Positions 8,019-16,367 of a DNA stretch of 64,000 nucleotides are shown one piece after another. This DNA comes from Chloroflexota bacterium. GTDB taxonomy: Bacteria > Chloroflexota > Anaerolineae > SpSt-313. The notes under the pieces are model-generated. The model had not been told where the DNA came from and made no database searches. It saw only the letters and a program-made list of their open reading frames with translations. The stretch lies in assembly GCA_029553955.1 (NCBI GenBank), contig JAKPJZ010000168.1, positions 26,250 through 90,249 on the forward strand, in the 5' to 3' direction. The stretch's first letter is position 1. Every line of letters begins with the position of its first letter. A program made the position numbers and the translations under genes.

Positions 8019-8954
8019 ATGGAGAACTCTACCTCGGACCAGGGCGCCGCAGATCTGGCAATCGTCATTGTCAACTATAACACCCGGGACCTCTTGCGTG
8101 ACTGTCTGGCGAGCATCCAGGCCAGCCGCATCGAGGGCCGCTGTGCCGTGTACGTGGTCGACAACCACTCGAGCGACGGCAGCGCTGCCATGGTGCGCGC
8201 CGAGTTCCCCAACGTCCTCGTGACGGAGCAGGCCACGAACTCGGGCTACGCCACGGCGAACAATGTGGGGCTGCGGGCAGCCGGTTTTGCCGGAGGCGTG
8301 GCGCCGCGCTATGCGCTGCTCTTGAACCCCGATACGCTGCTCGAGCCCGAGGCCCTGGCGCAGATGCTGGCCTTCATGGAGGCCTACCCCGAGGCCGGCG
8401 CGGCCGGGCCCAAGTTGGTGCGGCAAGATGGCAGCCTCGACCGGGCCTGCCGGCGCTCGTTCCCATCGCCCGAGAGCGCCTTCTACCGGCTGTCAGGCCT
8501 GTCGCGCCTCTTTCCACGCCACCCGCGCTTTGGGCGCTACAACCTGGGCTACCTGGACCCTGGCCAACTGGCCGAGGTCGATAGCCTGGTAGGCGCGTTC
8601 ATGCTGATGCGCGGGGCCGTGCTCGAGGAGGTGGGCCTCCTCGACGAGCGCTTTTTCATGTATGGCGAAGATATCGACCTCTGTTACCGCATCAAAGAGC
8701 GCGGCTACAAGGTCTACTACAACCCGGCGGTGACCGTGCTGCATTACAAGGGCGCCGCCAGCCGGCAGCGGAGCGCCGCGTCTATCGTCCATTTCTACGA
8801 GGCCATGGCCCTGTTCCACAACAAGCACTATCGCGCCCGCACCTTCTTTCTGGTGAACTGGCTCATCTACCTCGGTATCGTCACCCTGGGGACGCTCGCC
8901 CTGTTGCGCAACGCACTGCGCCCGGTTGGGCGGCGGCGAGTGGCCTCGGCGTAG
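8019..8954 (+). CDS. GT2-family glycosyltransferase (rhamnosyltransferase-like)
   Basis: 311 residues with a GT-A fold. The nucleotide-sugar domain starts [36 protein letters not shown] and [13 protein letters not shown] (metal-binding PD) follow. The acceptor part contains [19 protein letters not shown] and [20 protein letters not shown] (general-base ED). A C-terminal hydrophobic helix is present ([17 protein letters not shown]). This is the WbbL/rhamnosyltransferase branch used in cell-surface polysaccharide assembly. It is followed by the polyprenyl-phosphate sugar transferase, so the pair probably makes an exopolysaccharide repeat unit. The donor sugar is not predictable. Confidence 0.9.
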   Translation: MENSTSDQGAADLAIVIVNYNTRDLLRDCLASIQASRIEGRCAVYVVDNHSSDGSAAMVRAEFPNVLVTEQATNSGYATANNVGLRAAGFAGGVAPRYALLLNPDTLLEPEALAQMLAFMEAYPEAGAAGPKLVRQDGSLDRACRRSFPSPESAFYRLSGLSRLFPRHPRFGRYNLGYLDPGQLAEVDSLVGAFMLMRGAVLEEVGLLDERFFMYGEDIDLCYRIKERGYKVYYNPAVTVLHYKGAASRQRSAASIVHFYEAMALFHNKHYRARTFFLVNWLIYLGIVTLGTLALLRNALRPVGRRRVASA

Positions 8955-8969
8955 AGGGGCACATGCACC

Positions 8970-10364
8970 ATGCGCACTAAGCACAATCCGTGGTTCCCCC
9001 TGATCACGGCCGTGGTCGACGCCGCCATGGTCCTGTTGGCGTTCATCGCTGCCTATGAGCTGCGCAAGGTCACCAACTACCCACCGGCCCCCAATATGGC
9101 CCCCCAGCTCTCGGGCTATAGCAGCATGATGGTGATCCAGGTCATCAGCATGCTGTGCACCTTTGTGTTCTACCGCCTCTATCACCAACCCCGCGGCGTA
9201 TCGCGCATCGACCAGTTCTACACCATCCTGGCGGCGGTCTCGATCGGCACCATGGTAGCCACGGCGTTCACCTCGCTCCTCTACAAAGAGCTCGACTATC
9301 CGCGCCTGATGGTCTTCTACTTTGCCGCCTTTGCCGTCATTACCATCACCATCGGCCGCCTGTTCACCGGCGCCTGGCAGGCCTGGGCGCGCGCGCGCCA
9401 TCCCGATCGGGTGCTCGTCGTCGGCGCCGGCGATGTGGGCCGCATGATCGCCGAGCGCATCCGGCAGACGCCCCGCCTCGGCTACGAGGTGGTGGGCTTT
9501 GCCGATGACACGCCGGGGCGGCGCAGCGCCGCCGGGCTGCCGGTGTTGGGCCCCAAGGCGGCCCTGAAGCAGCTCATCCGCAGCGAAAAGGTCGACGAGG
9601 TCGTGATCGCCCTGCCCGAGGCCTCGCACGAGGAGATGCTCAATCTGATCTACGAGTGCGAGCATGAGCGGGTGCTGGTCCGGGTCTTCCCCGACGTGTT
9701 CCAGATCATCGCCAGCGAGCTGAGCATCAGCGACCTGAACGGCCTGCCCATGCTCACCGTGCGCGATGTGGCGCTGCGCGGCTGGCGCCTGGCGCTCAAA
9801 CGCGGCATGGACGTGGTCGGCAGCACCATCATGCTCATCGTCCTCTCGCCGCTGTTCATGTTCATCGCGCTGCTGATCAAGATGGACTCGCCGGGCCCCG
9901 TCTTCTATAGCCAGGTGCGCATGGGCCTCGACGCCCGGCCCTTCCCTGTGCTGAAATTCCGCTCGATGCGCGTGGGCGCCGAGGACCAGACGGGGGCCGT
10001 CTGGGCTACCCGCGATGACCCGCGCAAGACCCGCCTGGGCAACTTGCTGCGGCGCAGCTCCATCGACGAGCTGCCGCAGCTCATCAACGTGCTGCTGGGC
10101 GATATGAGCCTGGTGGGGCCACGGCCCGAGCGGCCGGTCTTCGTCGAGCAGTTCCGCCAGGTGGTGCCGGGCTACATGGACCGCCACCGGGCCAAGGCCG
10201 GGCTCACCGGCTGGGCCCAGGTCAACGGCTTGCGCGGCGATACTTCCATCGTCGAGCGGACCAAGTACGACCTCTACTATGTCGAGAACTGGTCGCTGCT
10301 CCTCGATATCAAGATCCTGATACGCACGCTGTTTGCTGTCCTGCACGACCGCAATGCCTATTGA
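8970..10364 (+). CDS. Polyprenyl-phosphate sugar-1-phosphate transferase (WbaP/WcaJ-like, PNPT)
   Basis: 464 residues with three parts: four N-terminal membrane segments (about 8-115), a CoA-binding-like Rossmann region starting VLVVGAGDVGRMIAERI (about 147), and the C-terminal bacterial sugar-transferase catalytic domain with KRGMDVVGSTIMLI, DSPGPVFYSQVRMG, KFRSMR, RSSIDELPQLINVL, MSLVGPRPERP and KAGLTGWAQVNG. It loads the first sugar phosphate onto undecaprenyl phosphate to start exopolysaccharide or O-unit synthesis at the membrane. It follows the GT2 gene by 15 bp and its stop is 8 bp from the histidine kinase start. Confidence 0.93.
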   Translation: MRTKHNPWFPLITAVVDAAMVLLAFIAAYELRKVTNYPPAPNMAPQLSGYSSMMVIQVISMLCTFVFYRLYHQPRGVSRIDQFYTILAAVSIGTMVATAFTSLLYKELDYPRLMVFYFAAFAVITITIGRLFTGAWQAWARARHPDRVLVVGAGDVGRMIAERIRQTPRLGYEVVGFADDTPGRRSAAGLPVLGPKAALKQLIRSEKVDEVVIALPEASHEEMLNLIYECEHERVLVRVFPDVFQIIASELSISDLNGLPMLTVRDVALRGWRLALKRGMDVVGSTIMLIVLSPLFMFIALLIKMDSPGPVFYSQVRMGLDARPFPVLKFRSMRVGAEDQTGAVWATRDDPRKTRLGNLLRRSSIDELPQLINVLLGDMSLVGPRPERPVFVEQFRQVVPGYMDRHRAKAGLTGWAQVNGLRGDTSIVERTKYDLYYVENWSLLLDIKILIRTLFAVLHDRNAY

Positions 10365-10371
10365 GGTAAGC

Positions 10372-11520
10372 ATGGCCGGCCAAACGAGGCGCCCATCAAG
10401 GCGCACGTGGGGCACAGGCGACAGGCGAGCGCCTGCCTTGCGGCGGCTCCAGGCTATCAACGAGGCGCTCGCGGCGAGCCGTGCCGACGCGGCGATCGAC
10501 CTCATCCTGCGCGAGGCAACTCGCGTGGCATGCGCGCCCCTGCCGGCCAGCCTCTATCGCGCCGCGCTGGGCGGCTCCTTTGCGCTGGCACAGCCCTCGG
10601 CCGGCACGTCACTCCCCCACGTGCTGCCCGGGGCGCACGTCGAAGCCCTGCGCCAGGCCCTGGCCCGCGGCCGGCGCCACGCCTGCATCCCCGCGGCGCC
10701 ACTCCTCACCGGCAGCGCTCCGCTGGCCCTCTGGCCGGTGCACGCCGCGGGCGGCCTCTCAGCCATCCTGCTCGTGCCCCTCTCCAGGCCCCGCCTGACC
10801 CCCGTGCAGCGCGACGCGCTCGGCCTGCTGGCCGGGCTGCTCGGCCTGGCCCTGGGCCGGCCGGTTGATGACGATCAGGCGCTCAAGCGCGTCGTCGCCG
10901 GGGTGGCCCACGAGCTGAACAACCCCCTGGCCATTATCTCGGGCTATGCGCAGATACTGCTGGCCGCCGCGCCCGACGAACTGCAGCCCGACCTGGAGCG
11001 CATCGATCGCGCGGCGCGGCGCTCGGCCCAGGTCGTGCGCGACCTGTTGGCCTTTGCCCGCGAGCAGCCCATGGCGCCGACGCGCATCGCCATCGAGAGC
11101 CTCGTGCACGACGCCCTGGCGACCGAGGGCGCGGCGCTGGCGCAGAGCGGCATCGCGCCCTCCGTACAAGTCGCAGCGGGGCTGCCCCCGGTGCGCGGCG
11201 ACCGGCTGCAACTGACACAGGTGCTGGTGAACCTGATCGCGCAGGCACGCCGGGCCATCGTCGGCCACCCAGGGGCGAGCAAGCTCGGCATCCACGCCGC
11301 CGCTGGGGCAGGCGTGCGCCTCAGCGTCAGCGACGATGGCCCCGGCATCCCGCCCGACCTGCTCGACGGCATCTTTGAGCCCTTCCTGGTCGCCAAGGAG
11401 GGTGGGCTGGTGCTCTCGGTGTGCCGCAGCATCGTGCGCGCGCACGGCGGCCGCATCTGGGCCACCAACAACCCCGCCGGCGGCGCCACCTTCCACATCG
11501 AGCTCCCTGCCGCGGAGTAG
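10372..11520 (+). CDS. Soluble sensor histidine kinase with atypical ATPase boxes
   Basis: 382 residues from the ATG preceded by GAGGTAAGC; further in-frame starts at 10333 and 10354 overlap the previous gene. The N-terminal ~150 residues look GAF-like without membrane segments. HisKA has VAGVAHELNNPLAIISGYAQ, with the phospho-accepting His. The HATPase part has DRLQLTQVLVNLIAQARRA, VSDDGPGIP and a C-terminal GGRIWATNNPAGGATFHIE. Two deviations stand out: the N box has Gln where the second Asn is usual, and the GxGLGLS lid reads EGGLVLSV. No response regulator adjoins it. It probably tunes exopolysaccharide expression, if active. Confidence 0.75.
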   Translation: MAGQTRRPSRRTWGTGDRRAPALRRLQAINEALAASRADAAIDLILREATRVACAPLPASLYRAALGGSFALAQPSAGTSLPHVLPGAHVEALRQALARGRRHACIPAAPLLTGSAPLALWPVHAAGGLSAILLVPLSRPRLTPVQRDALGLLAGLLGLALGRPVDDDQALKRVVAGVAHELNNPLAIISGYAQILLAAAPDELQPDLERIDRAARRSAQVVRDLLAFAREQPMAPTRIAIESLVHDALATEGAALAQSGIAPSVQVAAGLPPVRGDRLQLTQVLVNLIAQARRAIVGHPGASKLGIHAAAGAGVRLSVSDDGPGIPPDLLDGIFEPFLVAKEGGLVLSVCRSIVRAHGGRIWATNNPAGGATFHIELPAAE

Positions 11521-11611
11521 GGCACGAAGGGCTTCAGCCGCTCGCCACGCGCATGCGGCTTGACCATCTCCTCCCCCGCACCTACAATCCTCTGGCATAG
11601 TACCCCAGAAG

Positions 11612-11699
11612 GGGTTTGGAGAGGGATTGTCTGGCGGGGCAGCGTGGGCCGCTTGTGGGCGGCCCACGCTGCCCCGCCAGACAATCCCTCTCCAAACCC
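11612..11699. repeat. 88-bp inverted repeat, GGGTTT family
   Basis: 41-bp perfect arms with a 6-base loop (TTGTGG). The ends are GGGTTT...AAACCC and the apex is GGGCCGC/GCGGCCC. It lies between the histidine kinase and the epimerase, both on the plus strand. CCAGGCCGGGCGGCAGCCCG follows on the right. Confidence 0.92.
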
Positions 11700-11755
11700 T
11701 CGGACCCAGGCCGGGCGGCAGCCCGTTGGCAGAACTTTTGTGTGGAGGGCGTGGC

Positions 11756-12697
11756 ATGAGGATTCTCGTCACGGGGGGCGCGGGCTTTATCGGCTCGCAC
11801 GTGGTCGACGCCTACCTGGCCGCGGGGCACGAGGTGGCGGTGGTCGATAACCTTAGCCTGGTGGGCGGCGGGCGACGCGAGCACGTGCCCCCACAGGCAC
11901 ACCTCTACGAGCTCGACATCCGCGGCGAGGCCCTGGGCGAGGTCTTTGCCGCTTTCCGGCCACAGGTGGTCAACCACCATGCCGCCCAGGCCTCGGTCAA
12001 GATCTCGATGGACGACCCCACCCTCGATGCCCAGGTCAACGTGCTGGGCCTGATCAACGTGCTGCGCCACTGCTCACAGTCGCAGGTGCAGCACTGTATC
12101 TACATCTCTTCGGCGGCGACCTACGGCACCCCCCAGGACTTGCCGCTCGACGAGCGCTCGCCGCAAAACCCCGAGTCGGCCTACGGCATCACCAAGCTGG
12201 CCGGTGAGTTCTACACGCGCGTGTGGCACGACTCCTTCGGCCTCGATTATACCATCCTGCGCTACGCCAACGTCTACGGCCCGCGGCAGGACCCCATGGG
12301 CGAGGCGGGGGTGGTGGCCATCTTTACCCACCGCATGCTGGTGGGCGAGCCGGTGCGCATCGATTGGGACGGCGAGCAGCGCAAGGATTACGTCTACGTC
12401 GGCGACATTGCGCGCGCCAACGTGCTGGCGCTGGAGCGGGAGAAGAATCAGGTCTACTGCCTGGGCAGCGGCCAGCCCACGTCGGTCAACGAGCTCTACG
12501 AGCGCCTGACGGAGATCGTGGGCGTGCGCGTGCCGATCACACGCGCGCCCAAGCGCCCCGGCGACGTGCGCCTGCACTACTTCAACCCGGCCAAGGCGCG
12601 CGAGATGCTGGGCTGGCAGGCCGAGATGGGCCTGGAGCGCGGCCTCGAAGAGACCGTGGCCTACTTTGGGCAGGTCGTCCAGACGACTCGCACCTGA
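11756..12697 (+). CDS. NAD-dependent epimerase/dehydratase (UDP-glucose 4-epimerase-like)
   Basis: 313 residues of an extended SDR. GGAGFIG (residues 7-13) binds NAD, and SSAATYG with YGITK supply the catalytic Ser and YxxxK. HHAAQASVKISMDDP, NVYGPRQDP and VYVGDIARANVL are typical of GalE/WbnK-type UDP-hexose epimerases. A TGGAGGGCG Shine-Dalgarno precedes ATG 11756; upstream codons in the same frame only read the inverted repeat. The role is probably supplying UDP-sugars for the polysaccharide genes upstream. GalE versus UDP-glucuronate epimerase cannot be separated by eye. Confidence 0.88.
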   Translation: MRILVTGGAGFIGSHVVDAYLAAGHEVAVVDNLSLVGGGRREHVPPQAHLYELDIRGEALGEVFAAFRPQVVNHHAAQASVKISMDDPTLDAQVNVLGLINVLRHCSQSQVQHCIYISSAATYGTPQDLPLDERSPQNPESAYGITKLAGEFYTRVWHDSFGLDYTILRYANVYGPRQDPMGEAGVVAIFTHRMLVGEPVRIDWDGEQRKDYVYVGDIARANVLALEREKNQVYCLGSGQPTSVNELYERLTEIVGVRVPITRAPKRPGDVRLHYFNPAKAREMLGWQAEMGLERGLEETVAYFGQVVQTTRT

Positions 12698-12752
12698 GGC
12701 GTGCCATCCGGGCGCTACGCTTCGCACAGACCCGGAAAGGATCCCTTTATTG

Positions 12753-12830
12753 GGGGGTTTGATGGACCGGCGAGGTCTGGCTGCCGACCCGCGGGTCGGC
12801 AGCCAGACCTCGCCGGTCCATCAAACCCCC
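12753..12830. repeat. 78-bp perfect palindrome, GGGGTTT family
   Basis: 39-bp arms without a loop, centred at GACCCG|CGGGTC, with ends GGGGGTTTGATGG...CCATCAAACCCCC. The left flank is CCGGGCGCTACGC...CCCGG and the right flank CCAGGCGGCAGCGGAGCAG. It sits between the epimerase and the plsX promoter. Confidence 0.92.
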
Positions 12831-12921
12831 TTCCCGGTGAGCGCCAGGCGGCAGCGGAGCAGGTGATGGCCTTCACCGGGATTGCCCGCACGCGTGGGAT
12901 ATGCCCACCGGCGGCCGGCAG

Positions 12922-12951
12922 TTGTGAGGCAGTGGCCGCCTATGGTATAAT
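12922..12951 (+). promoter_or_regulatory. Promoter of plsX
   Basis: TTGTGA (12922), 18 bp, then TATAAT (12946-12951) in the extended form TGGTATAAT. It gives a leader of roughly 85 bases. The 346-bp gap 12698-13043 holds this promoter and the palindrome at 12753, and nothing else I can name. Confidence 0.65.
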
Positions 12952-13043
12952 GCCACGGTCAAGCGCTCTCATTGTCCACGGTTCCGGCGGCGTGGGAGCC
13001 GCCGCTGCCATTATCTGGATGGGCACAAGCCTCGGAGGGAAAC

Positions 13044-14060
13044 ATGAGAATCGTCCTCGACGCGATGGGCGGCGATTACGCGCCGGCGGCGGTGGTGGAT
13101 GGCGGCGTGCAGGCGGCCCGCGAGTTTGGCGTGGAGGTGGTCCTGGCCGGCCGGCGCGAGGCGATCGAGCCCGAGCTGGCCAAGCACGACACGGCGGGTC
13201 TGCAGTTGCCTATCGTGCACGCCAGCCAGGTGATCGAGATGGATGAGCACCCGGCGCTGGTGGCCAAGGCCAAGCGCGACTCTTCGATGGTCGTGGGCAT
13301 GCAACTGGTGCGGCAGGGCGAGGCCGATGCCTTTGTGACCATGGGCAACTCGGGCGGCGCCCTGGCCGTGGCCCTCTTCCACCTGGGCCGCCTCAAAGGC
13401 ATCAAGCGCCCGGCGCTCTCCAGCGTCTTCCCGACGGTCAAGGGGCCGGCCTTTCTCATCGACCTGGGCGCCAATGCCGACTGCAAGCCCGAGTACCTGC
13501 TGCAGTTTGCCGTCATGGGCAGCGTCTATGCCGAGCGCGTGCTGGGCATCGCCAACCCGCGTGTGGGCCTCGTCTCCAACGGCGAGGAGGAGGGCAAGGG
13601 CAATAGCCTGGTGCAAGAGACCACGCCCCTGCTCAAGGCGAGCGGGCTGAACTTTGTCGGCAACGTGGAGGGCAAGGACGTGCCCGCTGGCCTGGCCGAC
13701 GTGATCGTGACCGACGGCTTTACGGGCAACGTCATCGTCAAAATCTCCGAAGGCGTGGCGGCGATGATCCTCGAAGTGCTGGAGCGCGAGATCAAGGCGC
13801 GCCCCGTGGCGATGGCGGGCGCGCTGTTGGCCAAGCCGGCCTTCCGCGCGGTCAAGCGCGCGCTCGACTATAGCGAGTACGGCGGCGCCGCCTTGCTGGG
13901 CGTCAACGGCATCGTCATTGTGGGCCACGGCCGCTCCAACGCCAAGGCCGTCAAGAGCGCACTGCGCGTGGCCAAGGTCGCCATCGAGAGCAAGGTGCTC
14001 GACGCCATCCGCAGCGGCGTGCAGGCAGCCGGCGGCGCAGCGGAAGAAGAAGGGAACTGA
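13044..14060 (+). CDS. plsX: Phosphate acyltransferase PlsX
   Basis: 338 residues matching PlsX, which converts acyl-ACP to acyl-phosphate for PlsY in phospholipid synthesis at the inner membrane face. Family hallmarks are MRIVLDAMGGDYAP at the start, AFVTMGNSGGALAVALFHLG, DLGANADCKPEYLLQFAVMG, VGLVSNGEEEGKGN, VIVTDGFTGNVIVKISEG and the C-terminal YGGAALLGVNGIVIVGHGRS. CGGAGGGAAAC precedes the ATG. Unlike the common plsX-fabH-fabD order, no fatty-acid synthesis gene adjoins it here. Confidence 0.97.
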   Translation: MRIVLDAMGGDYAPAAVVDGGVQAAREFGVEVVLAGRREAIEPELAKHDTAGLQLPIVHASQVIEMDEHPALVAKAKRDSSMVVGMQLVRQGEADAFVTMGNSGGALAVALFHLGRLKGIKRPALSSVFPTVKGPAFLIDLGANADCKPEYLLQFAVMGSVYAERVLGIANPRVGLVSNGEEEGKGNSLVQETTPLLKASGLNFVGNVEGKDVPAGLADVIVTDGFTGNVIVKISEGVAAMILEVLEREIKARPVAMAGALLAKPAFRAVKRALDYSEYGGAALLGVNGIVIVGHGRSNAKAVKSALRVAKVAIESKVLDAIRSGVQAAGGAAEEEGN

Positions 14061-14078
14061 AGGAACTGGAGGCGCAGC

Positions 14079-14159
14079 GGGCACGAAATCCACGAAAGGG
14101 CACGAAAGGACACGAAAAAGAGGCGCTGCCTTTCGTGCCCTTTCGTGGATTTCGTGCCC
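14079..14159. repeat. 81-bp inverted repeat with CACGAAAGG units
   Basis: 31-bp perfect arms and a 19-base loop. Each arm is built from short direct repeats of CACGAAA. A further outer pair, AGGGAACTGA (14051) / TCAGTTCCCT (14171), brackets it and touches the plsX stop codon. Confidence 0.9.
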
Positions 14160-14206
14160 CACGCAGCCCGTCAGTTCCCTGCTCACAGCGAAAGTAGGTC
14201 TGAATC

Positions 14207-14989
14207 ATGCGCGTGGTCCGTAACGACGAACTGATCAAGAAGCGAGTCAAATTCACCCAGCGGGGGAGCCTCGTGGGCATGGGGCTGTTGGTCGTCTCGC
14301 TCCTGCTCTCGACCCGCAACGACCCGGTGTTGACGCTGGTCTCCTGGGGGCTCCTGCTGGTGGGCTTTGTCGTGGCCATGGTCTCGGTGCAGATGGGCAA
14401 CCGCTACGTCAAGCCGCCCCGCCCCGACATGGTGCTCGACAAGCTACTCAAGGGCCTCGATAGCCGCTACGTGGCCTATCACTACTTTTACCCTGCCGAA
14501 CACCTGCTGCTGACGCCCAGCGGCCTCATCGCCATCCAAGCGCAGGATCAGCAGGGCTGGGTGGCGGTGCGCGGCAGGCACTGGCGGCACGGGCCGCTCT
14601 GGCAGCGGCTGCGTGTGCTCTTTGGCAATACGCCACTCGGCAACCCAGCGGCTAACCTGCGGCGCAGCATGGCGGCGACGGCGCAGGCCGTGGCCAAGCT
14701 GGGCGACGAAGTGGCGGCCCTGCCCATCGAGGGGCTCGTCGTCTTTCACTCGGGCAGGGTCAAGCTTACGGCCGAGGACCCCGAGTTCCCAGCCCTGCTG
14801 GCCGACGAGCTAAAGGCCAAAGTGCGCGAAATGGCGGAGGCGCGGCCGGCGTTGTCGAGCCGCAGCCACAAGGCGCTCGCCGCGGCGCTGGCGGGGCGAG
14901 AGATTGTCGAAGAGGCGCCCGAGCCGGCCGAGGAAGCGCAGCCCGCCAAGGCCCCGCGGCAAAAGCGCTCGCACAAAGCTCGGCGCTAG
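14207..14989 (+). CDS. Membrane protein with NERD-like domain
   Basis: 260 residues. Two transmembrane helices (about 24-40 and 44-65) are followed by a cytoplasmic domain with the NERD look: HLLLTPSGLIAIQAQDQQGW, then RHWRHGP and LGNPAANLRRSMAATAQAV. NERD (nuclease-related) domains occur in membrane-associated DNA-processing proteins; the catalytic residues are not clear here. The tail is Ala/Glu/Lys-rich and very basic at the end (PRQKRSHKARR). The final codons and stop form one end of the 90-bp palindrome shared with holA. The function is unknown. Confidence 0.6.
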   Translation: MRVVRNDELIKKRVKFTQRGSLVGMGLLVVSLLLSTRNDPVLTLVSWGLLLVGFVVAMVSVQMGNRYVKPPRPDMVLDKLLKGLDSRYVAYHYFYPAEHLLLTPSGLIAIQAQDQQGWVAVRGRHWRHGPLWQRLRVLFGNTPLGNPAANLRRSMAATAQAVAKLGDEVAALPIEGLVVFHSGRVKLTAEDPEFPALLADELKAKVREMAEARPALSSRSHKALAAALAGREIVEEAPEPAEEAQPAKAPRQKRSHKARR

Positions 14990-15071
14990 ATAGGGCAGAA
15001 CAAACGGCCCGCGCAGCGGCGCTCACGTGAGCGCCGCTGCGCGGGCCGTTTGTTCTGCCCTATCTAGCGCC
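14982..15071. repeat. 90-bp perfect, loopless palindrome spanning two stop codons
   Basis: 45-bp arms centred on CAC|GTG (15026/15027). It includes the Arg-stop codons (CGCTAG) of both convergent genes, the NERD-like gene on plus and holA on minus. No mismatch was found reading out to both ends. Confidence 0.95.
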
Positions 15072-16059
15072 CGGCCCAGCGCACGACAAAGAGGTCGAGG
15101 GCGAGGGGGCCGGCGGCCCGGCCGGTTTTGATGCCGACGTCGATGTCGAGGAGTTGGGCCATGATGGTGCGCAGCTCGGCGGGGCGAAAGCTCAGTGCCT
15201 GCTGCAGGCACTTTTTGGCCACAAACGGGGGCACTTGCATGTGCCGAGCCATGTCGGCCGCGGGCACGCCCTGGGCGTCGAGCTCGCGCGCCTGCAAGAG
15301 CAGGCGAAACTGGCGCGTGATCATCGTCAGCAGGTAGAGCGGGGCCGCGTCTTCGTCGAGCAAACGGCGCAGCAGTTGCAGCGCGCGGCGCCCATCGCGG
15401 CTGCCCAGGGCGTCGACCATGTGAAAGATATTCGCCTCCTGCACCGAGCTGACCAGGCGCTCCACGTCGTCGCGGCTGATGGTGCCGCTGCCGCCCAGGT
15501 AGGCGGCAAGCTTTTCCAGCTCCTGGTCGAGCAGACGCAGGTTCGAGCCGATGTAGGTGGCGAGCAGGGTCAACGCCGAGGGCGCGATGGCGACGCCCTT
15601 GGCCTCGGCGCGGCGGCGTACCCACTGCTCGAGCCCGGCGCCCACCGGCACGGCAAAGGCGCGCACGTGGCCGCCGTGCTCGCGGCCCAGGCCCAGCAGC
15701 CGATGGGTCTCGGGCAGGGTCTGCGCCTCGCTGAGCACCAGGCGCGTGCTCTCGGGGAGCTGCGGCAGGTAGGCGCCCAGGTCGCGCCACAGATCATCGT
15801 TGGCGGCGGGTTCGGCGCGCTTGCGCCGCGCCGGCTTGCCGGGGATCCGCGACGAGGCCAGATCGCTCACAATCACCAGGCGCACCCGGCTCATGAACGG
15901 CACCGCATCGCAGGCGGCGCGCAGCTCGCCCAGCGCCAGGCCACGCCCGTCGAGGGTCGTCGTGTTCAGCTCGCCCACCACGGGGTCCATCTTGTGCTTC
16001 AGTTGCAGGATGGCCTCCGAACGCGAGAGCTCATCCTCTCCGTGAAAGACGTACCACAT
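15064..16059 (-). CDS. holA: DNA polymerase III delta subunit (HolA)
   Basis: 331 residues from the ATG preceded by CCGGAGGCC. It starts MWYVFHGEDELSRSEAI, the usual HolA opening. It shows the three-domain clamp-loader pattern: an AAA+-like N-terminal domain without a functional Walker A, the middle RLVIVSDLASSR and STRLVLSEAQTLPE, and a helical collar with LRLLDQELEKLAAYLG and ISRDDVERLVSSVQEANIF. It opens the beta clamp during replication. The C-terminal stop lies inside the 90-bp palindrome. Confidence 0.92.
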   Translation of the reverse strand: MWYVFHGEDELSRSEAILQLKHKMDPVVGELNTTTLDGRGLALGELRAACDAVPFMSRVRLVIVSDLASSRIPGKPARRKRAEPAANDDLWRDLGAYLPQLPESTRLVLSEAQTLPETHRLLGLGREHGGHVRAFAVPVGAGLEQWVRRRAEAKGVAIAPSALTLLATYIGSNLRLLDQELEKLAAYLGGSGTISRDDVERLVSSVQEANIFHMVDALGSRDGRRALQLLRRLLDEDAAPLYLLTMITRQFRLLLQARELDAQGVPAADMARHMQVPPFVAKKCLQQALSFRPAELRTIMAQLLDIDVGIKTGRAAGPLALDLFVVRWAGR

Positions 16060-16186
16060 ACACAGGCCTCCGGCGGCAAGCGATCCGTCGATCTGCAAAC
16101 CGGCATCTCGGTGACAGGCGCACCTGCCCGAAAAGGGGTAGTATCCGGGTGTCGCGCTCCGCGCAAGGCCGGAACGGAACCTTTTT

Positions 16187-16270
16187 GAGGGGGTGTGTTT
16201 GGTGGGCCGGCTGAGCCCTGGCCGCCCGCAGGCGGCCAGGGCTCAGCCGGCCCACCAAACACACCCCCTC
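16187..16270. repeat. 84-bp inverted repeat, GGGGTTT-type with GGCCGCC apex
   Basis: 40-bp perfect arms and a 4-base loop CGCA. The ends are GAGGGGGTGTGTTT / AAACACACCCCCTC and the apex CTGGCCGCC/GGCGGCCAG. The left flank ATCCGGGTGTCGCGCTCCGC resembles the GCGGAGCGC module beside other copies. It lies between DUF6391-like and holA genes. Confidence 0.92.
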
Positions 16271-16367
16271 CGGGCGGGGGCCGGGTGGACACGGAATATC
16301 GTAGCCGGCAGTTGCCCGGAGCGTCTGCAGTTGCCGGCAGCCTGAAGCGCCAAGCACCGTGGCAGAA

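Noticed and set aside
11627..11755. N-terminal extension of the epimerase starting MSGGAAWAACGRP
   Set aside because: The codons are the right part of an inverted repeat; the Rossmann motif and a Shine-Dalgarno place the start at 11756.
14982..15071. Assembly or sequencing artefact producing the palindromes
   Set aside because: They are confined to spacers and gene ends, fall into families with shared cores and flanks, and leave all reading frames intact, which random artefacts would not do. Raw reads should still be checked.
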